The notes: generated by a model not told the origin, from the letters alone. A DNA stretch of 64,000 bases from Candidatus Limnocylindrales bacterium (GCA_035626395.1 DASPNR010000011.1:124001-188000); one strand, 5' to 3'; positions 37,304 through 46,562 are shown, numbered from the stretch's first letter. Program-made: numbers and translations.

Positions 37304-38386
37304 ATGTCCATGAGCAAGGGGGACCGGGGGATTCTGGCGGCTCTGTTCGCCATCACGCTTCTTACCAGCTGTTCGTCGGGCCACTCCGCTCGGCGGTCGG
37401 ATCCGATCTGCGATGCCTCTCCCATGTGCACCGCGGCGACCGCGGCAGCCGAGGCATCGGCGGCCGACGTCGCGGCGAACGATGCCTACGAGGCGCCTCG
37501 CGTGGTGACGCAGTCCGACAAGACGCGCGCCAAGTTCGCCCTGCGCATCGCGGGCGTCGAATCGCCCTACCGCATCATGTCGGCCTTCGTTCTGCCCGGC
37601 CAGACCCTGGCCGTGGAGACGGCCGACGCCGACGCCAAATCCAGCTTCGCCGCCAACGCCAGCGCCGGCTCGCTGGCCCGCACCGGCCCTCATTCCTGGC
37701 ACTGGACGGCGCCTTCGCGTCCGGGCTCGCACCGCATCCGCGTCACCGACAAGACGGCGGGGGAATCGGTCGAGGTGCGAGCTTTTGTGCTGCAGCCGTA
37801 TGCGGGCGAGGACAGCATGGGCAGCTATCGGATCGGCCGCTACGAGCGCGAGCCGCTCAAGGGCAACCCGGCCTACCTCCCGCCGCGCGGCTTCGTGCAG
37901 GTGACGGCCGAGAACGTGGACGCCCAGGTGTCGCCGCACTTCAAGCTCGGCCAGTTCCTGTGCAAGCAGCAGGGCCCCTTTCCGAAGTACCTGGCCCTGC
38001 AGACGGCGCTGCTCGTCAAGCTCGAGCGCCTGCTCGAGGAGATGGAGCGCAAGGGCATCAAGGCGGACACGCTGCACGTGATGAGCGGCTACCGCACGCC
38101 TCACTACAACTCGACCATCGGCAACGAGACCAGCTACAGCCGCCACGCCTACGGCGATGCCGCCGACGTCTTCGTGGACAACGACGGCGACGGCAACATG
38201 GACGACATCAACCGCGACGGCCGCATCGACAACGCCGACGCGAAGATCCTCTACGAGCTGGTCGAGACGGTGCTCGAGCCGGGCTCTCCCTCGCACATGC
38301 ATGGCGGCCTGGCCGTCTACAAGGCCAACGCCGCGCATGGGCCGTTCGTGCATGTCGATACCCGCGGCAGCAAGGCCCGCTGGTAG
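37304..38386 (+). CDS. Lipoprotein M15/YcbK-type peptidase with EF-hand-like insert
   Basis: Lipoprotein of about 360 residues (signal MSMSKGDRGILAALFA then LLTSC, Cys23). After a spacer and a beta domain (about 75-165), residues about 200-355 form a D,D-/L,D-peptidase-like domain of the YcbK/MepK type, with the zinc signature SRHAYGDAAD (about 279-288) and a late HVDTRG ligand segment. Between them lies DNDGDGNMDDINRDGRID (about 291-308), an EF-hand/dockerin-like calcium-loop insert. The role is presumably cell-wall peptide cleavage. Candidate starts are ATG 37304, 37310 or 37235; none has a strong ribosome site, and 37304 gives a good signal peptide. The upstream gap has an AT-rich patch (TTTTATACA near 37254-37262). 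Confidence 0.78.
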   Translation: MSMSKGDRGILAALFAITLLTSCSSGHSARRSDPICDASPMCTAATAAAEASAADVAANDAYEAPRVVTQSDKTRAKFALRIAGVESPYRIMSAFVLPGQTLAVETADADAKSSFAANASAGSLARTGPHSWHWTAPSRPGSHRIRVTDKTAGESVEVRAFVLQPYAGEDSMGSYRIGRYEREPLKGNPAYLPPRGFVQVTAENVDAQVSPHFKLGQFLCKQQGPFPKYLALQTALLVKLERLLEEMERKGIKADTLHVMSGYRTPHYNSTIGNETSYSRHAYGDAADVFVDNDGDGNMDDINRDGRIDNADAKILYELVETVLEPGSPSHMHGGLAVYKANAAHGPFVHVDTRGSKARW

Positions 38387-38872
38387 ATCATCTCGGACAC
38401 GCGCGGAACGGCCTGGCTGCTTCGTTGGGTGCCGGATCGCTCGCTCCGCCGTACAGGAAGTACGCCTGCGCTCGCTCTACCGGCACCCGCCTCGCATCCA
38501 GACCGTTGCGCGCGGTCCGTTGGGGCGTTGATCAGGGGTGGTGGATCGACGGGTGGCGTCGGCTGCCCTTCGGGGTCGCCGCCGTGGCGTCCCGGCTGAT
38601 CCATCCGCATCTACTTTTCGCAACGGGTCCCTCCATCAGCGGCTCCGCTCCACATGACGATGTAGTAGACAGTCGCGAAGCGACCTGTGCCTTTCCTTTT
38701 CGCGCGGTCTGAAGCACCCCTGCGCGACGTCGCGTCGGACCGCGCGCAGCGGGGCACGGCGGAGGAGCGAGCGGAGGCGGGCTGGAGGCCCGCTGAGCAT
38801 CGCGCCCCGACGTCCAACGCAGCGGATGCCTCCGCGCGTGTCCGCCACCTGAGACGAAAGGAGCTAGCTCTG
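38387..38872. other. 486-base gap without a supported gene
   Basis: It contains no credible ORF. Visible structures are GTACAGGAAGTAC, a 13-base near-palindrome, at about 38452-38464, and a perfect stem GCGGGC-TGGAG-GCCCGC at 38777-38793. The segment is compositionally GC-rich and could be a decayed gene, an intergenic repeat or an untranslated leader for the luciferase-like monooxygenase at 38873. Confidence 0.45.
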
Positions 38873-39730
38873 ATGAAGTACGGTCTGATGTTCGTCAACG
38901 CCGGGCCCTTCGCCCACCCCGACACCTTCGCCCACCTCGTCACCACGGCCGAGGCCGTCGGCATCGAGTCGCTGTGGACGGTCGAACATGTGCTCGTGCC
39001 GCGCGGTTACGAGTCGACGTATCCGTACTCGCCCGACGGCAGGATGCCGGCGCCCGAGGATGCGCCGATTCCCGACCCGTTCATTTCGCTGGCCTACGCG
39101 GCGGCGCTGACGAAGAAGATCAGGCTGGCAACGGGCGTGCTCATCCTGCCACAGCGGCATCCGGCGTACGTCGCCAAGGAGGCCGCTTCCATCGACGTGC
39201 TGTCGGGCGGGCGCATGATTCTCGGCATCGGCGTCGGCTGGCTGGAAGAAGAGTTCAACGCGCTCGGCATTCCGTTCGAGGACCGCGCCAGCCGCACGCG
39301 CGAATCGGTGGACGCGATGCGCAGCCTGTGGTCGCCCGGCGCTTCGAGCTTCAGCGGCAAGTACTTCTCGTGGAAGAACGTGGAGTCGAACCCGAAGCCG
39401 GTGCAGAAGGACGGCATCCCCATCGTCATCGGCGGGCATACCGATTTGGCCGCCAAGCGCGCGGCGCGCTACGGCAACGGCTTCTTCCCCGGCCGCGGCG
39501 GCGAGAAGGGACTGACGCATCTGCTCGGCGTCATGCGCAGCGAGTGCGAGCGCGTCGGCCGCGACGCCGACGCCATCGAAGTGACGGCGGCGATGCTCTC
39601 TCCCGATGCCGACTTCGTCAAACGACAGGAAGACCTCGGCGTGCAGCGTCTGATCCTTGCCCCGCCCGCCTTCGACAAGGAAGGGCTGACGCAGGGGCTG
39701 GAGGCTTTCGCGAACGCGTTCCTGCGCTGA
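38873..39730 (+). CDS. LLM class flavin/F420-dependent oxidoreductase
   Basis: Luciferase-like TIM-barrel enzyme of 285 residues. The N-terminus MKYGLMFVNAGPFAH, EHVLVP, TGVLILPQRHPAYVAKEAAS, LSGGRMILGIGVGWLEEEFN and IPIVIGGHTDLAAKRAARYGNG are typical of the F420-dependent branch (TIGR03619-like), which reduces or oxidises diverse substrates. FMN versus F420 use cannot be decided from sequence. ATG 38873 has AAAGGAG upstream. It is followed on the same strand by an amidase and an amidohydrolase, suggesting a small catabolic cassette. Confidence 0.88.
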   Translation: MKYGLMFVNAGPFAHPDTFAHLVTTAEAVGIESLWTVEHVLVPRGYESTYPYSPDGRMPAPEDAPIPDPFISLAYAAALTKKIRLATGVLILPQRHPAYVAKEAASIDVLSGGRMILGIGVGWLEEEFNALGIPFEDRASRTRESVDAMRSLWSPGASSFSGKYFSWKNVESNPKPVQKDGIPIVIGGHTDLAAKRAARYGNGFFPGRGGEKGLTHLLGVMRSECERVGRDADAIEVTAAMLSPDADFVKRQEDLGVQRLILAPPAFDKEGLTQGLEAFANAFLR

Positions 39731-39895
39731 CCGCCGATCGCCGCCGTCGGTCTTCGCCGGAATTGGAACGCGACGCCGCGCAGGTGCTCCGCTCTCACCA
39801 GTCGAGCACATGGTGCTCGCGACGGGCGGGTCGCCGGAACCACGGCCGGCTCCGTTGCTTTGCAGCCCCGGGGCCGGATCGTTAAGGTCGCGCCG

Positions 39896-41350
39896 ATGAG
39901 CGAACTCGTGCATTCGTCGGCTACCGCTCTCGCCTCCGCGATCGCGCGGCGCGAGGTATCCTCCACCGAGCTGCTCGACGCCTATCTGCAGCGCATCGAG
40001 CGGCTCAATCCGGCCTACAACATCGTCGTCACGCTCGACGCCGATGGCGCGCGCGCAAGGGCGAAGGCGGCCGACGAAGCGACTGCGCGCGGCGAGAGCT
40101 GGGGACCGCTGCACGGCCTTCCGCTCACGGTCAAGGATACGCTCGAGACCAGAGGGATCCGCACGACCGCCGGCTACCCACCGCTGTCCGACCACGTGCC
40201 CACCAGCAACGCCGACGTCGTCGAAAGCGTCGTGCAGGCGGGCGCCATCGTCTTCGGCAAGACCAATGCGCCGGTGCTGGCCGGCGACTGGCAGAGCTAC
40301 AACCCCGTCTTCGGCGTCACGCGCAATCCGTGGAACCCCGAGCGCACGCCCGGCGGCTCCAGCGGCGGCAGCGCGGCCGCGGTCGTCGCGGGCTTCACCT
40401 CCTTCGAGATCGGCAGCGACATCGGAGGCTCCATTCGCGTGCCGTCGCACTGGTGCGGCGTGCTCGGGCACAAGCCCACCCACGACATCATCTCGCAGCG
40501 CGGGCACATTCCCGGCCCGCCGGGCGCGCTGGCCGGCGTCGACCTGGCGGTGATGGGACCGATCGCGCGCTCGGCCGACGACCTCTCGCTGCTGCTCGAT
40601 GTCATGGCGCGTCCATCACCGCAGGACGCCAGGGCGTGGAAGCTCGAGCTGCCGGCGCCGCGACATCGCAGGCTCTCCGACTTCCGCATCGCGGCGTGGC
40701 TCGACGATGCCGACTACCCCGTCGATCCGGAGGTGAAGGCCGTGCTCGAGACGGCGGTGCAGCTGCTTCGTAAGGCGGGTGCGCAGATCGACGAGAAGGC
40801 GCGCCCGACAGTCCCGCTGCGCGAGATCGTCGACGTCTACCAGCAGCTCCTGTGGCCGATCCTGCTGGCCGGCTTCCCGCCCGAAGTGTTCGAAGAGATG
40901 TCGCGCCTGGCCACGACGTTCCCCGCCACCGCCGGCGATCCGGTGGCACTGATGGCGCGCTACGGCACGGCCCGGCATCGCGACTGGCTCGGCGCCAACG
41001 AAGTGCGCGAGCACATGCGCGTGGCCTTCGCGGATCTGTTCCTGCGCTATGACGCGCTGCTGATGCCGGTCAACCAGGTGCCGGCCATTCCCCACGATCA
41101 CAGCGACCCGTTCATTGCGCGCACCATCCAGATCAACGGCCGCACGCATCCGTACACGGACCTGTTCGCCTGGATCGCACCGGCCACCGCCGCGCTGCTG
41201 CCGGCCACGGCGGTTCCCGCCGGCCGCACGACCAACGGCCTGCCGGTGGGGCTGCAGATCGTGGGCCCGTATCTGGAGGACAAGACCACGATCGAGCTCG
41301 CGCGCCACGTTGCCGACGTCTGCGGCGGCTTCACGCCGGCGCCGCTGTAG
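39896..41350 (+). CDS. Amidase (amidase-signature family)
   Basis: Protein of 484 residues hydrolysing carboxamides. Catalytic triad: Lys in LPLTVKDTLET, the cis-Ser in GSDIGGSIRVPS and the nucleophilic Ser in the same Gly/Ser-rich segment, with PGGSSGGSAAAVVAG upstream. Residue order and length match fungal and bacterial amidase-signature enzymes. Substrate unknown. ATG 39896 is preceded by AAGGT and opens the domain; an upstream start at 39860 adds 12 residues. The last codons fall in a degenerate 24-base tandem repeat. It lies between the LLM oxidoreductase and the amidohydrolase. Confidence 0.91.
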   Translation: MSELVHSSATALASAIARREVSSTELLDAYLQRIERLNPAYNIVVTLDADGARARAKAADEATARGESWGPLHGLPLTVKDTLETRGIRTTAGYPPLSDHVPTSNADVVESVVQAGAIVFGKTNAPVLAGDWQSYNPVFGVTRNPWNPERTPGGSSGGSAAAVVAGFTSFEIGSDIGGSIRVPSHWCGVLGHKPTHDIISQRGHIPGPPGALAGVDLAVMGPIARSADDLSLLLDVMARPSPQDARAWKLELPAPRHRRLSDFRIAAWLDDADYPVDPEVKAVLETAVQLLRKAGAQIDEKARPTVPLREIVDVYQQLLWPILLAGFPPEVFEEMSRLATTFPATAGDPVALMARYGTARHRDWLGANEVREHMRVAFADLFLRYDALLMPVNQVPAIPHDHSDPFIARTIQINGRTHPYTDLFAWIAPATAALLPATAVPAGRTTNGLPVGLQIVGPYLEDKTTIELARHVADVCGGFTPAPL

Positions 41351-41412
41351 CCGACAGAACCCGTGCCGCCGTAGCTCGCAGAACTGGCGCCGCTGTTGCC
41401 GGCCGAAAAAGG
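41341..41412 (+). repeat. Three degenerate 24-base tandem units at the amidase 3' end
   Basis: Units begin at 41341, 41365 and 41389, each starting GCCGC and sharing about 17 of 24 positions (for example GCCGCTGTAGCC and GCCGCCGTAGCT). The first unit contains the amidase stop. The units end just before the amidohydrolase GTG and its AAAAAGGAG ribosome site. Confidence 0.55.
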
Positions 41413-41421
41413 AGAACGCTC

Positions 41422-43143
41422 GTGAGCGAGACGGTGCTGTTTCGCGGTGGCCGCATCCATTCGATGATCGACCGCGAGCCGGCGGCGCAGGCGCTGGTCG
41501 TGCACGACGGCCGCATCCTGGCCATCGGCAGCGACGAGGACATGCGGAGCGCGGCCGGGGCCGGGGCCGGCGTCGTCGATCTTGCCGGCGCCACGCTGCT
41601 GCCGGGCTTCATCGACACGCACCCGCACCTGTTCCACTTCAGCGTCCTCGAATACCCGCTTGTCAGGCTGTGGGACGCGGTGTCGCACGACGACATCGCC
41701 CGGCGCATCCGCGAGCGCGCCGCCACGACGGCGGCCGGTGAATGGATCATGGCCACGCCCGTGGGCGAGCCGCACTACTTTCTTCGCCGCTCCTGGCGCG
41801 ATCTTGCCGAGCACGTGCTTCCCGACCGCCACGTCCTCGACAAGGCCGCACCCGACAACCCGGTGTGGCTGCAGGCGTGGGGGCCGACGACACCCAACAT
41901 CTGCGTCTTCAACACCGCGGCGCTGGCGCTTCTCGGCCTGCTCGACCGCTCCACGCCCGACCGCATCAGCAACGTCTGGATCGAGAAGGATGCGCACGGC
42001 GATCCGACCGGACGCCTGAGCGGCCCGGTCAACACCTACTACACCGGCGATCCGTTCATGGACGAGTTGCTCGGCAGGCTGCCGCTGCTGAACCCGGAAA
42101 TCGCCTTCCCCGCGACGCTGCAGGGCGTGGCCGACTATCACCGCATGGGCGTGACCGCGATCTACGAAGGCCACGTCATGGGCGAGGCCGAGATCGGCGT
42201 CTTCCGGATGCTGCGCGACAGCGACCAGCTTCGCATGCGCGTGATGACGTCGCTCGAGTCGCAGCAGTACGCGATGCCGTGGCACGGACCGATCGGCGAC
42301 GAGGAGTTTCTCGCCAACCTCGCCGCCGCCGCAGCGATGACCTCCCGTGACGACGACCTGCTGCGCCACGACGGCGTGACGCTGTCGCGCGGCGGGCCGC
42401 TGTCGCCCGGCTTCCTGCGCATGCGCGAGCCGTACATCGGCCCATACGGCGAGCTGACGCGCGGCCGCGAGTTCGTGCCGGCGCATCGCGAGACGCTGGC
42501 GATGGAATACTGCGCGGCGCACGACGTGCGATTCAACTTCATCGGCGCCGGCTACGCCGACCACGACGACTTCCTGGCGCGCGCCGAAGCGTTCGCCGCG
42601 ACCACGCCGATCGCCCACCGCCGCTGGATCCTGCAGCACAACTACCTCTGCACGCCCGAGCACGCGCGGCGCTACGCCGCACTCGGCTTCTGCGTGACGA
42701 CATCGATGTCGTTCTCGTGCGGCAAGGGCGACCTGTTCGAGCGCCGCATCGGCGCGCACGTCTGGCGCGACCTGATTCCGCTCAAGCGCCTGCTGCGCGC
42801 CGGACTGCTGGTCTCGGCCGGCAGCGACTGGGGACCCAAGAACATCTTCGAGCACATCGCGCTGGCGCAGACGCACGAGTTCTGGGGAAGCGGCCGGCGC
42901 AACGACGACGACGATCACAAGGTGGACCGCATCGAGGCCGTGCGGATGTGGACGCGTGATGCGGCGCGGGTGCTTGGCTGGGACGGCATCGGCACGCTGG
43001 CGCCGGGCAGCCACGCCGACCTGCTCATCGTCGACCGCGACATCACGGACGAGGCGGCGTGCCCGACCGACCAGATCGCGTCCACTCGCGTGCTGCGAAC
43101 GCTGCTCGGCGGAGAAACCGTCTACGACGCCGGCGTATTGTGA
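41422..43143 (+). CDS. Amidohydrolase family protein (YtcJ-like)
   Basis: Metal-dependent hydrolase of 573 residues of the amidohydro_3 type. An N-terminal beta sandwich (FRGGRIHSMIDREPAAQAL) precedes the HxH motif in GFIDTHPHLFH (about 69-79). The barrel follows with RWILQHNYL and the Asp in SAGSDWGP (about 470-477). Members open cyclic amides, hydantoins or other C-N bonds. GTG 41422 has AAAAAGGAG upstream. Its position after amidase and LLM genes points to consecutive oxidation and C-N hydrolysis of a nitrogen compound, though this is inference. Confidence 0.88.
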   Translation: MSETVLFRGGRIHSMIDREPAAQALVVHDGRILAIGSDEDMRSAAGAGAGVVDLAGATLLPGFIDTHPHLFHFSVLEYPLVRLWDAVSHDDIARRIRERAATTAAGEWIMATPVGEPHYFLRRSWRDLAEHVLPDRHVLDKAAPDNPVWLQAWGPTTPNICVFNTAALALLGLLDRSTPDRISNVWIEKDAHGDPTGRLSGPVNTYYTGDPFMDELLGRLPLLNPEIAFPATLQGVADYHRMGVTAIYEGHVMGEAEIGVFRMLRDSDQLRMRVMTSLESQQYAMPWHGPIGDEEFLANLAAAAAMTSRDDDLLRHDGVTLSRGGPLSPGFLRMREPYIGPYGELTRGREFVPAHRETLAMEYCAAHDVRFNFIGAGYADHDDFLARAEAFAATTPIAHRRWILQHNYLCTPEHARRYAALGFCVTTSMSFSCGKGDLFERRIGAHVWRDLIPLKRLLRAGLLVSAGSDWGPKNIFEHIALAQTHEFWGSGRRNDDDDHKVDRIEAVRMWTRDAARVLGWDGIGTLAPGSHADLLIVDRDITDEAACPTDQIASTRVLRTLLGGETVYDAGVL

Positions 43144-43162
43144 GCGCCCGCTGCGGCGGCGT

Positions 43163-46100
43163 TCACTCGACCCGGTAACCCATCAGCGGCACCGGCGTCA
43201 GCTGCTCGAAGTCCGGCCCTGCCACGTCGATCACGCGGATCAGGAAGTGGACGCCTGCGCGCTCCTCCGGCATGTCGAAGCGGCAGGAAAACAGGTCCGT
43301 GCGGCCGCTGAAGGTGTCCAGGGACACGAAGCCGGCGTGGAGCACCCCGATCTCCTCGTCGTCGTTGAAGGCCGAGATCATGGCCGGCTCCCCGATCAGG
43401 GCCCTGCACTGGACCTGGCCTCCTGAGCCGGCGAAATCTCCGCCGGTGCCGGCATACTCGACCGCGATCTGGAACGAACCGATCGGCCGCGTCTCGTCGA
43501 TCCAGAACACGATGTCGCCGGTGCCGATCGAGCACTTCTCTCCGACCGGCAGCCCGACGGCCTTGCGCAGATCGATCTGCGCGTCGCTGACGAGAATGCT
43601 TCCGCTGCCGTCCATGTCGCAGGCGCGTCGCGGGCAGCTTCTGGGAAGTCCGACCGCCGTGGCCAGGATCTGTCGAGCGTCGGCCGCCGTCACCTGCCGA
43701 TCTCCGTTGGCATCCCCGCAGAGCGTGATCAGCCGGCAGTCGTCCGTGCACACGCCCGCATACATGGCATCCTCGCGGTCGCACTCTTCGAAGCCGAGGC
43801 TGGTCGTCCCGTCGCCGCACGTGGCCTCCGAGCAGTCGGTGGGACAGGCGTCGTCGTCGACGCTGTTGCCGTCGTCGCAGGCTTCGATGCGAGGAGCCAG
43901 ATGGCCGTCGCCGCAGCGCGCCAGCTTGCAGTCGGGCGTGCAGGTCGCGGTGGAGACGCCGCCGCTGTCGCATTCCTCGTGCCCATGCCAGAGGCTGCCG
44001 TCGCCGCAGAAAGCCATGGCGCCGCAGGTGTTCGGACATTCGTCGGTGTCGACCTGGTTGCCGTCGTCGCAGCTTTCGAAGGGCGAAACGATTCCGTCGC
44101 CGCAGCGCGGGCGCCGGCAGCCGGCCACGCATTCGTCGGCGTCGTTGCGATTGCCGTCATCGCACTCCTCGCCGTCGCTGACGATGCCGTTGCCGCATCC
44201 GGTGGTCGTGCAATCGGAGTCGCAGCCGTCGCCGCTGACGGAGTTGCCGTCGTCGCAGCTCTCGCCGACGTCCAGCTGCTCGTTGGCGCAGGTCGCGTCG
44301 GCCGCAGCCACGACAAGGTGCTCCTCGAAGCTGCCGGCCGAGGGCGTGAACGGACGCCGCTGCCACACGCTCAGCCACGTGCCTGCGTGCTGCGCCAACA
44401 GGACGTCCGAGTCCGCAGCCCCATCCGTCGTCATTTCCTCGCGCAGCGGCGCCGGCGCGCTCCAGCTCGCGCCGTCGTCGGTCGAGGTGGCAACGACGAT
44501 GTCGGCGTCCAGGTCGTCGCCATCGCCGACGGGATGATGCGAGGTCCATGCGACCGTCCAGCGTCCGCTTCCGTCGGTCGCCACCGAGGGCGCCGAATCG
44601 GGAGACGCATCCTGCCTGGCGTAGGCGTTGACGCGCATCGGCTGCGACCAGGTCGCGCCGCCGTCGGTGGAACGCACCGCGAAGATGTCCCCGTCGTGGC
44701 CGTGGATGGCGCTCTTGACGCGCGCGGAGCTGAACACGGCCATCCAGACGTCATCGCTGGCCGTCAGCCCGATCCGCGAATGGCGCCAGGCGTTGCCGCA
44801 CCCCGCCACACAGAAGCTGTCGGACGCCGCCAGCGGCAGCACGCTCCAGCTCTTGCCGTCGTCGGTCGAGCGAAGGAAGCGAATCCCGGTGTCGGCAAGC
44901 GCGACGATCCACGTACCGTTCCCGTCGGTGGACAGGTCGAAGCCATTGCTGCCGCTCTCGCCGGCGTCGCCGATGATCTTGGGCGCGCTCCAGCTCTTGC
45001 CGTGGTCGAAGGAGCGCATGATGGCCACGCCGCCATACGACGCTACGGCGGCGACCCACGTCCCGCCGGCCGTGGCCACGTCGGCCGCTCGCGGGCTCCA
45101 GCCGCTGGCCTGCGCCGGAGAGGGCAGATGCAACGGCTCGCTCCAGGTGACCGCGTCGGTGGTCGAGCGCGAGATCCAGATGCCGTTCTGCCGCACCTGC
45201 AGCCACACCGCGGCGCCGGCGCCATTGGACGCGAACGCCTGCGTGCGCCCCGGTTCGGCCGCCAGCGACGGCCCGGTCCACGAACGGCTGTCGTCGGCGC
45301 TGCGCCAGTACGCGCGTGCGCGGCCCGACACGAGCCAGCTCTGTCCGGCGCCGCGCACGATGTCGTCGGTGATGGCGGTGACGCCGCGAGGGCCGTGGTC
45401 GGCGAAATGGCTGTCGACGAAGCGAGGCGCACCGAAGGCCGGCGCGTCCTTCGGCGCCGTGGCCGCTTCACCGGCGCCGGCTTCGGGCGCGAGCACCGAA
45501 GATGCATCCAGGCTCGCCGAAACCTTCCTGGCGATACGGCCGCCCTGCAGAACGTTCGTCCACGTCACCTCGAACACGCCGCCGCCGGCGGAAGCGATGG
45601 CGACGTCCTCATTGTTGCCGAACTCGAAGCTCGTGATCTGCAGGATCGAGCCCTTGGCGCTGCCGTTCCTGCGCACGAATCGCCCGAAGACCGGCTCGGC
45701 ATGGTGCGGGCTCGCGCGCTGCCCCAGCCACGTCACCATCGCGCGGCCGTCGGCGTCGATGGCAACCTTCGGCTGCAGCCGCCACCCCGCTTCCAGCTCG
45801 CTGATCACGAATCCTTCCGCGAGCGGCTGTCCCTGCCCGTCGAACCCGCGCGCCCGAATGTGCGTGCCGAGGCTCGGCAGAGCCTGAGGCCAGGCGGCGA
45901 TCACGCCGCCATCGTCGTCGATGGCGAAGCTGGCGCGGATCCGGCAGTCGTCGGGGACGGCGACCGCAGGCCGCGCCGGAATCGTGTCGTCGGGCGCGAC
46001 GGTGCGGTGCATCGAGCAGCCTCCGGCATCGCGCCACTGCGCGACGATCCAGCCGTCGGGGCTGCACTCGAGGCGATAGCTGGAAGGCGAAATCGGCTCT

Positions 46101-46417
46101 TCGCTGAGCGGGATCGGCGCGCCCGTCTCGTCACCCTCGGCGTCGTATCGCTGCAGAGCCAGCTCAAACTCGACCGGCTCCGGGCCGGGACCATCGCTGG
46201 CGAAGACGACGAGGGCGCTGCCGGTGCCATCGGATGCGATGCAGCCCTCCCACCAGCCGCGGTCAGGCACCGCACGGTCGCCGATCGGATATTCCTTGCC
46301 AATGGCCGAAGCCGCGCCGGCCACCGCGGGAGCAACCGCGAGGACTGCCGCGGCCACCAGAGCCGCAGCGTTCCGAAAAGGGCCGGCGGCGGCGATCGAT
46401 GTGCAGGTGTGTCGCAT
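43163..46417 (-). CDS. Secreted Asp-box, Cys-repeat, dockerin protein with cohesin-like tail
   Basis: Secreted protein of 1084 residues with a signal peptide at about 1-36 (AVAPAVAGAA). Residues about 40-320 form a beta-propeller-like region. Residues about 350-705 carry six Asp-box (BNR/sialidase-type) motifs such as SADDSRSWTG, SFDHGKSWSAP, STDDGKSWSVL and STDDGASWSAP. Residues about 720-915 hold six Cys-rich repeats of the myxobacterial type (CGNGIVSDGEECDDGN and CGDGIVSPFESCDDGN). A type-I dockerin lies at about 920-980 (GDANGDRQVTAADARQIL and DMDGSGSILVSDAQIDLRKAV). The last ~105 residues are beta-rich (GSFQIAVEYAGTG) and could be cohesin-like. Function unknown; catalytic residues of sialidases are not visible. 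ATG 46417 gives the cleanest signal peptide; ATG 46447 adds 10 residues. Confidence 0.82.
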   Translation of the reverse strand: MRHTCTSIAAAGPFRNAAALVAAAVLAVAPAVAGAASAIGKEYPIGDRAVPDRGWWEGCIASDGTGSALVVFASDGPGPEPVEFELALQRYDAEGDETGAPIPLSEEPISPSSYRLECSPDGWIVAQWRDAGGCSMHRTVAPDDTIPARPAVAVPDDCRIRASFAIDDDGGVIAAWPQALPSLGTHIRARGFDGQGQPLAEGFVISELEAGWRLQPKVAIDADGRAMVTWLGQRASPHHAEPVFGRFVRRNGSAKGSILQITSFEFGNNEDVAIASAGGGVFEVTWTNVLQGGRIARKVSASLDASSVLAPEAGAGEAATAPKDAPAFGAPRFVDSHFADHGPRGVTAITDDIVRGAGQSWLVSGRARAYWRSADDSRSWTGPSLAAEPGRTQAFASNGAGAAVWLQVRQNGIWISRSTTDAVTWSEPLHLPSPAQASGWSPRAADVATAGGTWVAAVASYGGVAIMRSFDHGKSWSAPKIIGDAGESGSNGFDLSTDGNGTWIVALADTGIRFLRSTDDGKSWSVLPLAASDSFCVAGCGNAWRHSRIGLTASDDVWMAVFSSARVKSAIHGHDGDIFAVRSTDGGATWSQPMRVNAYARQDASPDSAPSVATDGSGRWTVAWTSHHPVGDGDDLDADIVVATSTDDGASWSAPAPLREEMTTDGAADSDVLLAQHAGTWLSVWQRRPFTPSAGSFEEHLVVAAADATCANEQLDVGESCDDGNSVSGDGCDSDCTTTGCGNGIVSDGEECDDGNRNDADECVAGCRRPRCGDGIVSPFESCDDGNQVDTDECPNTCGAMAFCGDGSLWHGHEECDSGGVSTATCTPDCKLARCGDGHLAPRIEACDDGNSVDDDACPTDCSEATCGDGTTSLGFEECDREDAMYAGVCTDDCRLITLCGDANGDRQVTAADARQILATAVGLPRSCPRRACDMDGSGSILVSDAQIDLRKAVGLPVGEKCSIGTGDIVFWIDETRPIGSFQIAVEYAGTGGDFAGSGGQVQCRALIGEPAMISAFNDDEEIGVLHAGFVSLDTFSGRTDLFSCRFDMPEERAGVHFLIRVIDVAGPDFEQLTPVPLMGYRVE

Positions 46418-46483
46418 GACAGCCTCCCGGCGTGAAGAAGCCACCATGCCCCACTGCCACAGGCAGGTCTACGGCGAAGATGA

Positions 46484-46497
46484 TGAAGAATTCTTCA
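46484..46497. promoter_or_regulatory. Perfect 14-base palindrome upstream of the Asp-box/dockerin protein
   Basis: TGAAGAATTCTTCA is a perfect palindrome of 14 bases centred between 46490 and 46491. It is AT-rich in a GC-rich genome and lies 67-80 bases before the ATG 46417 on the minus strand. A dimeric regulator site is plausible. Confidence 0.4.
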
Positions 46498-46562
46498 GCG
46501 ATGGTGTCGCACGCCGCTGACGGCCCTTGTCTAGCCCAGCGTCTCGCCTCGCGATGTCCCGC

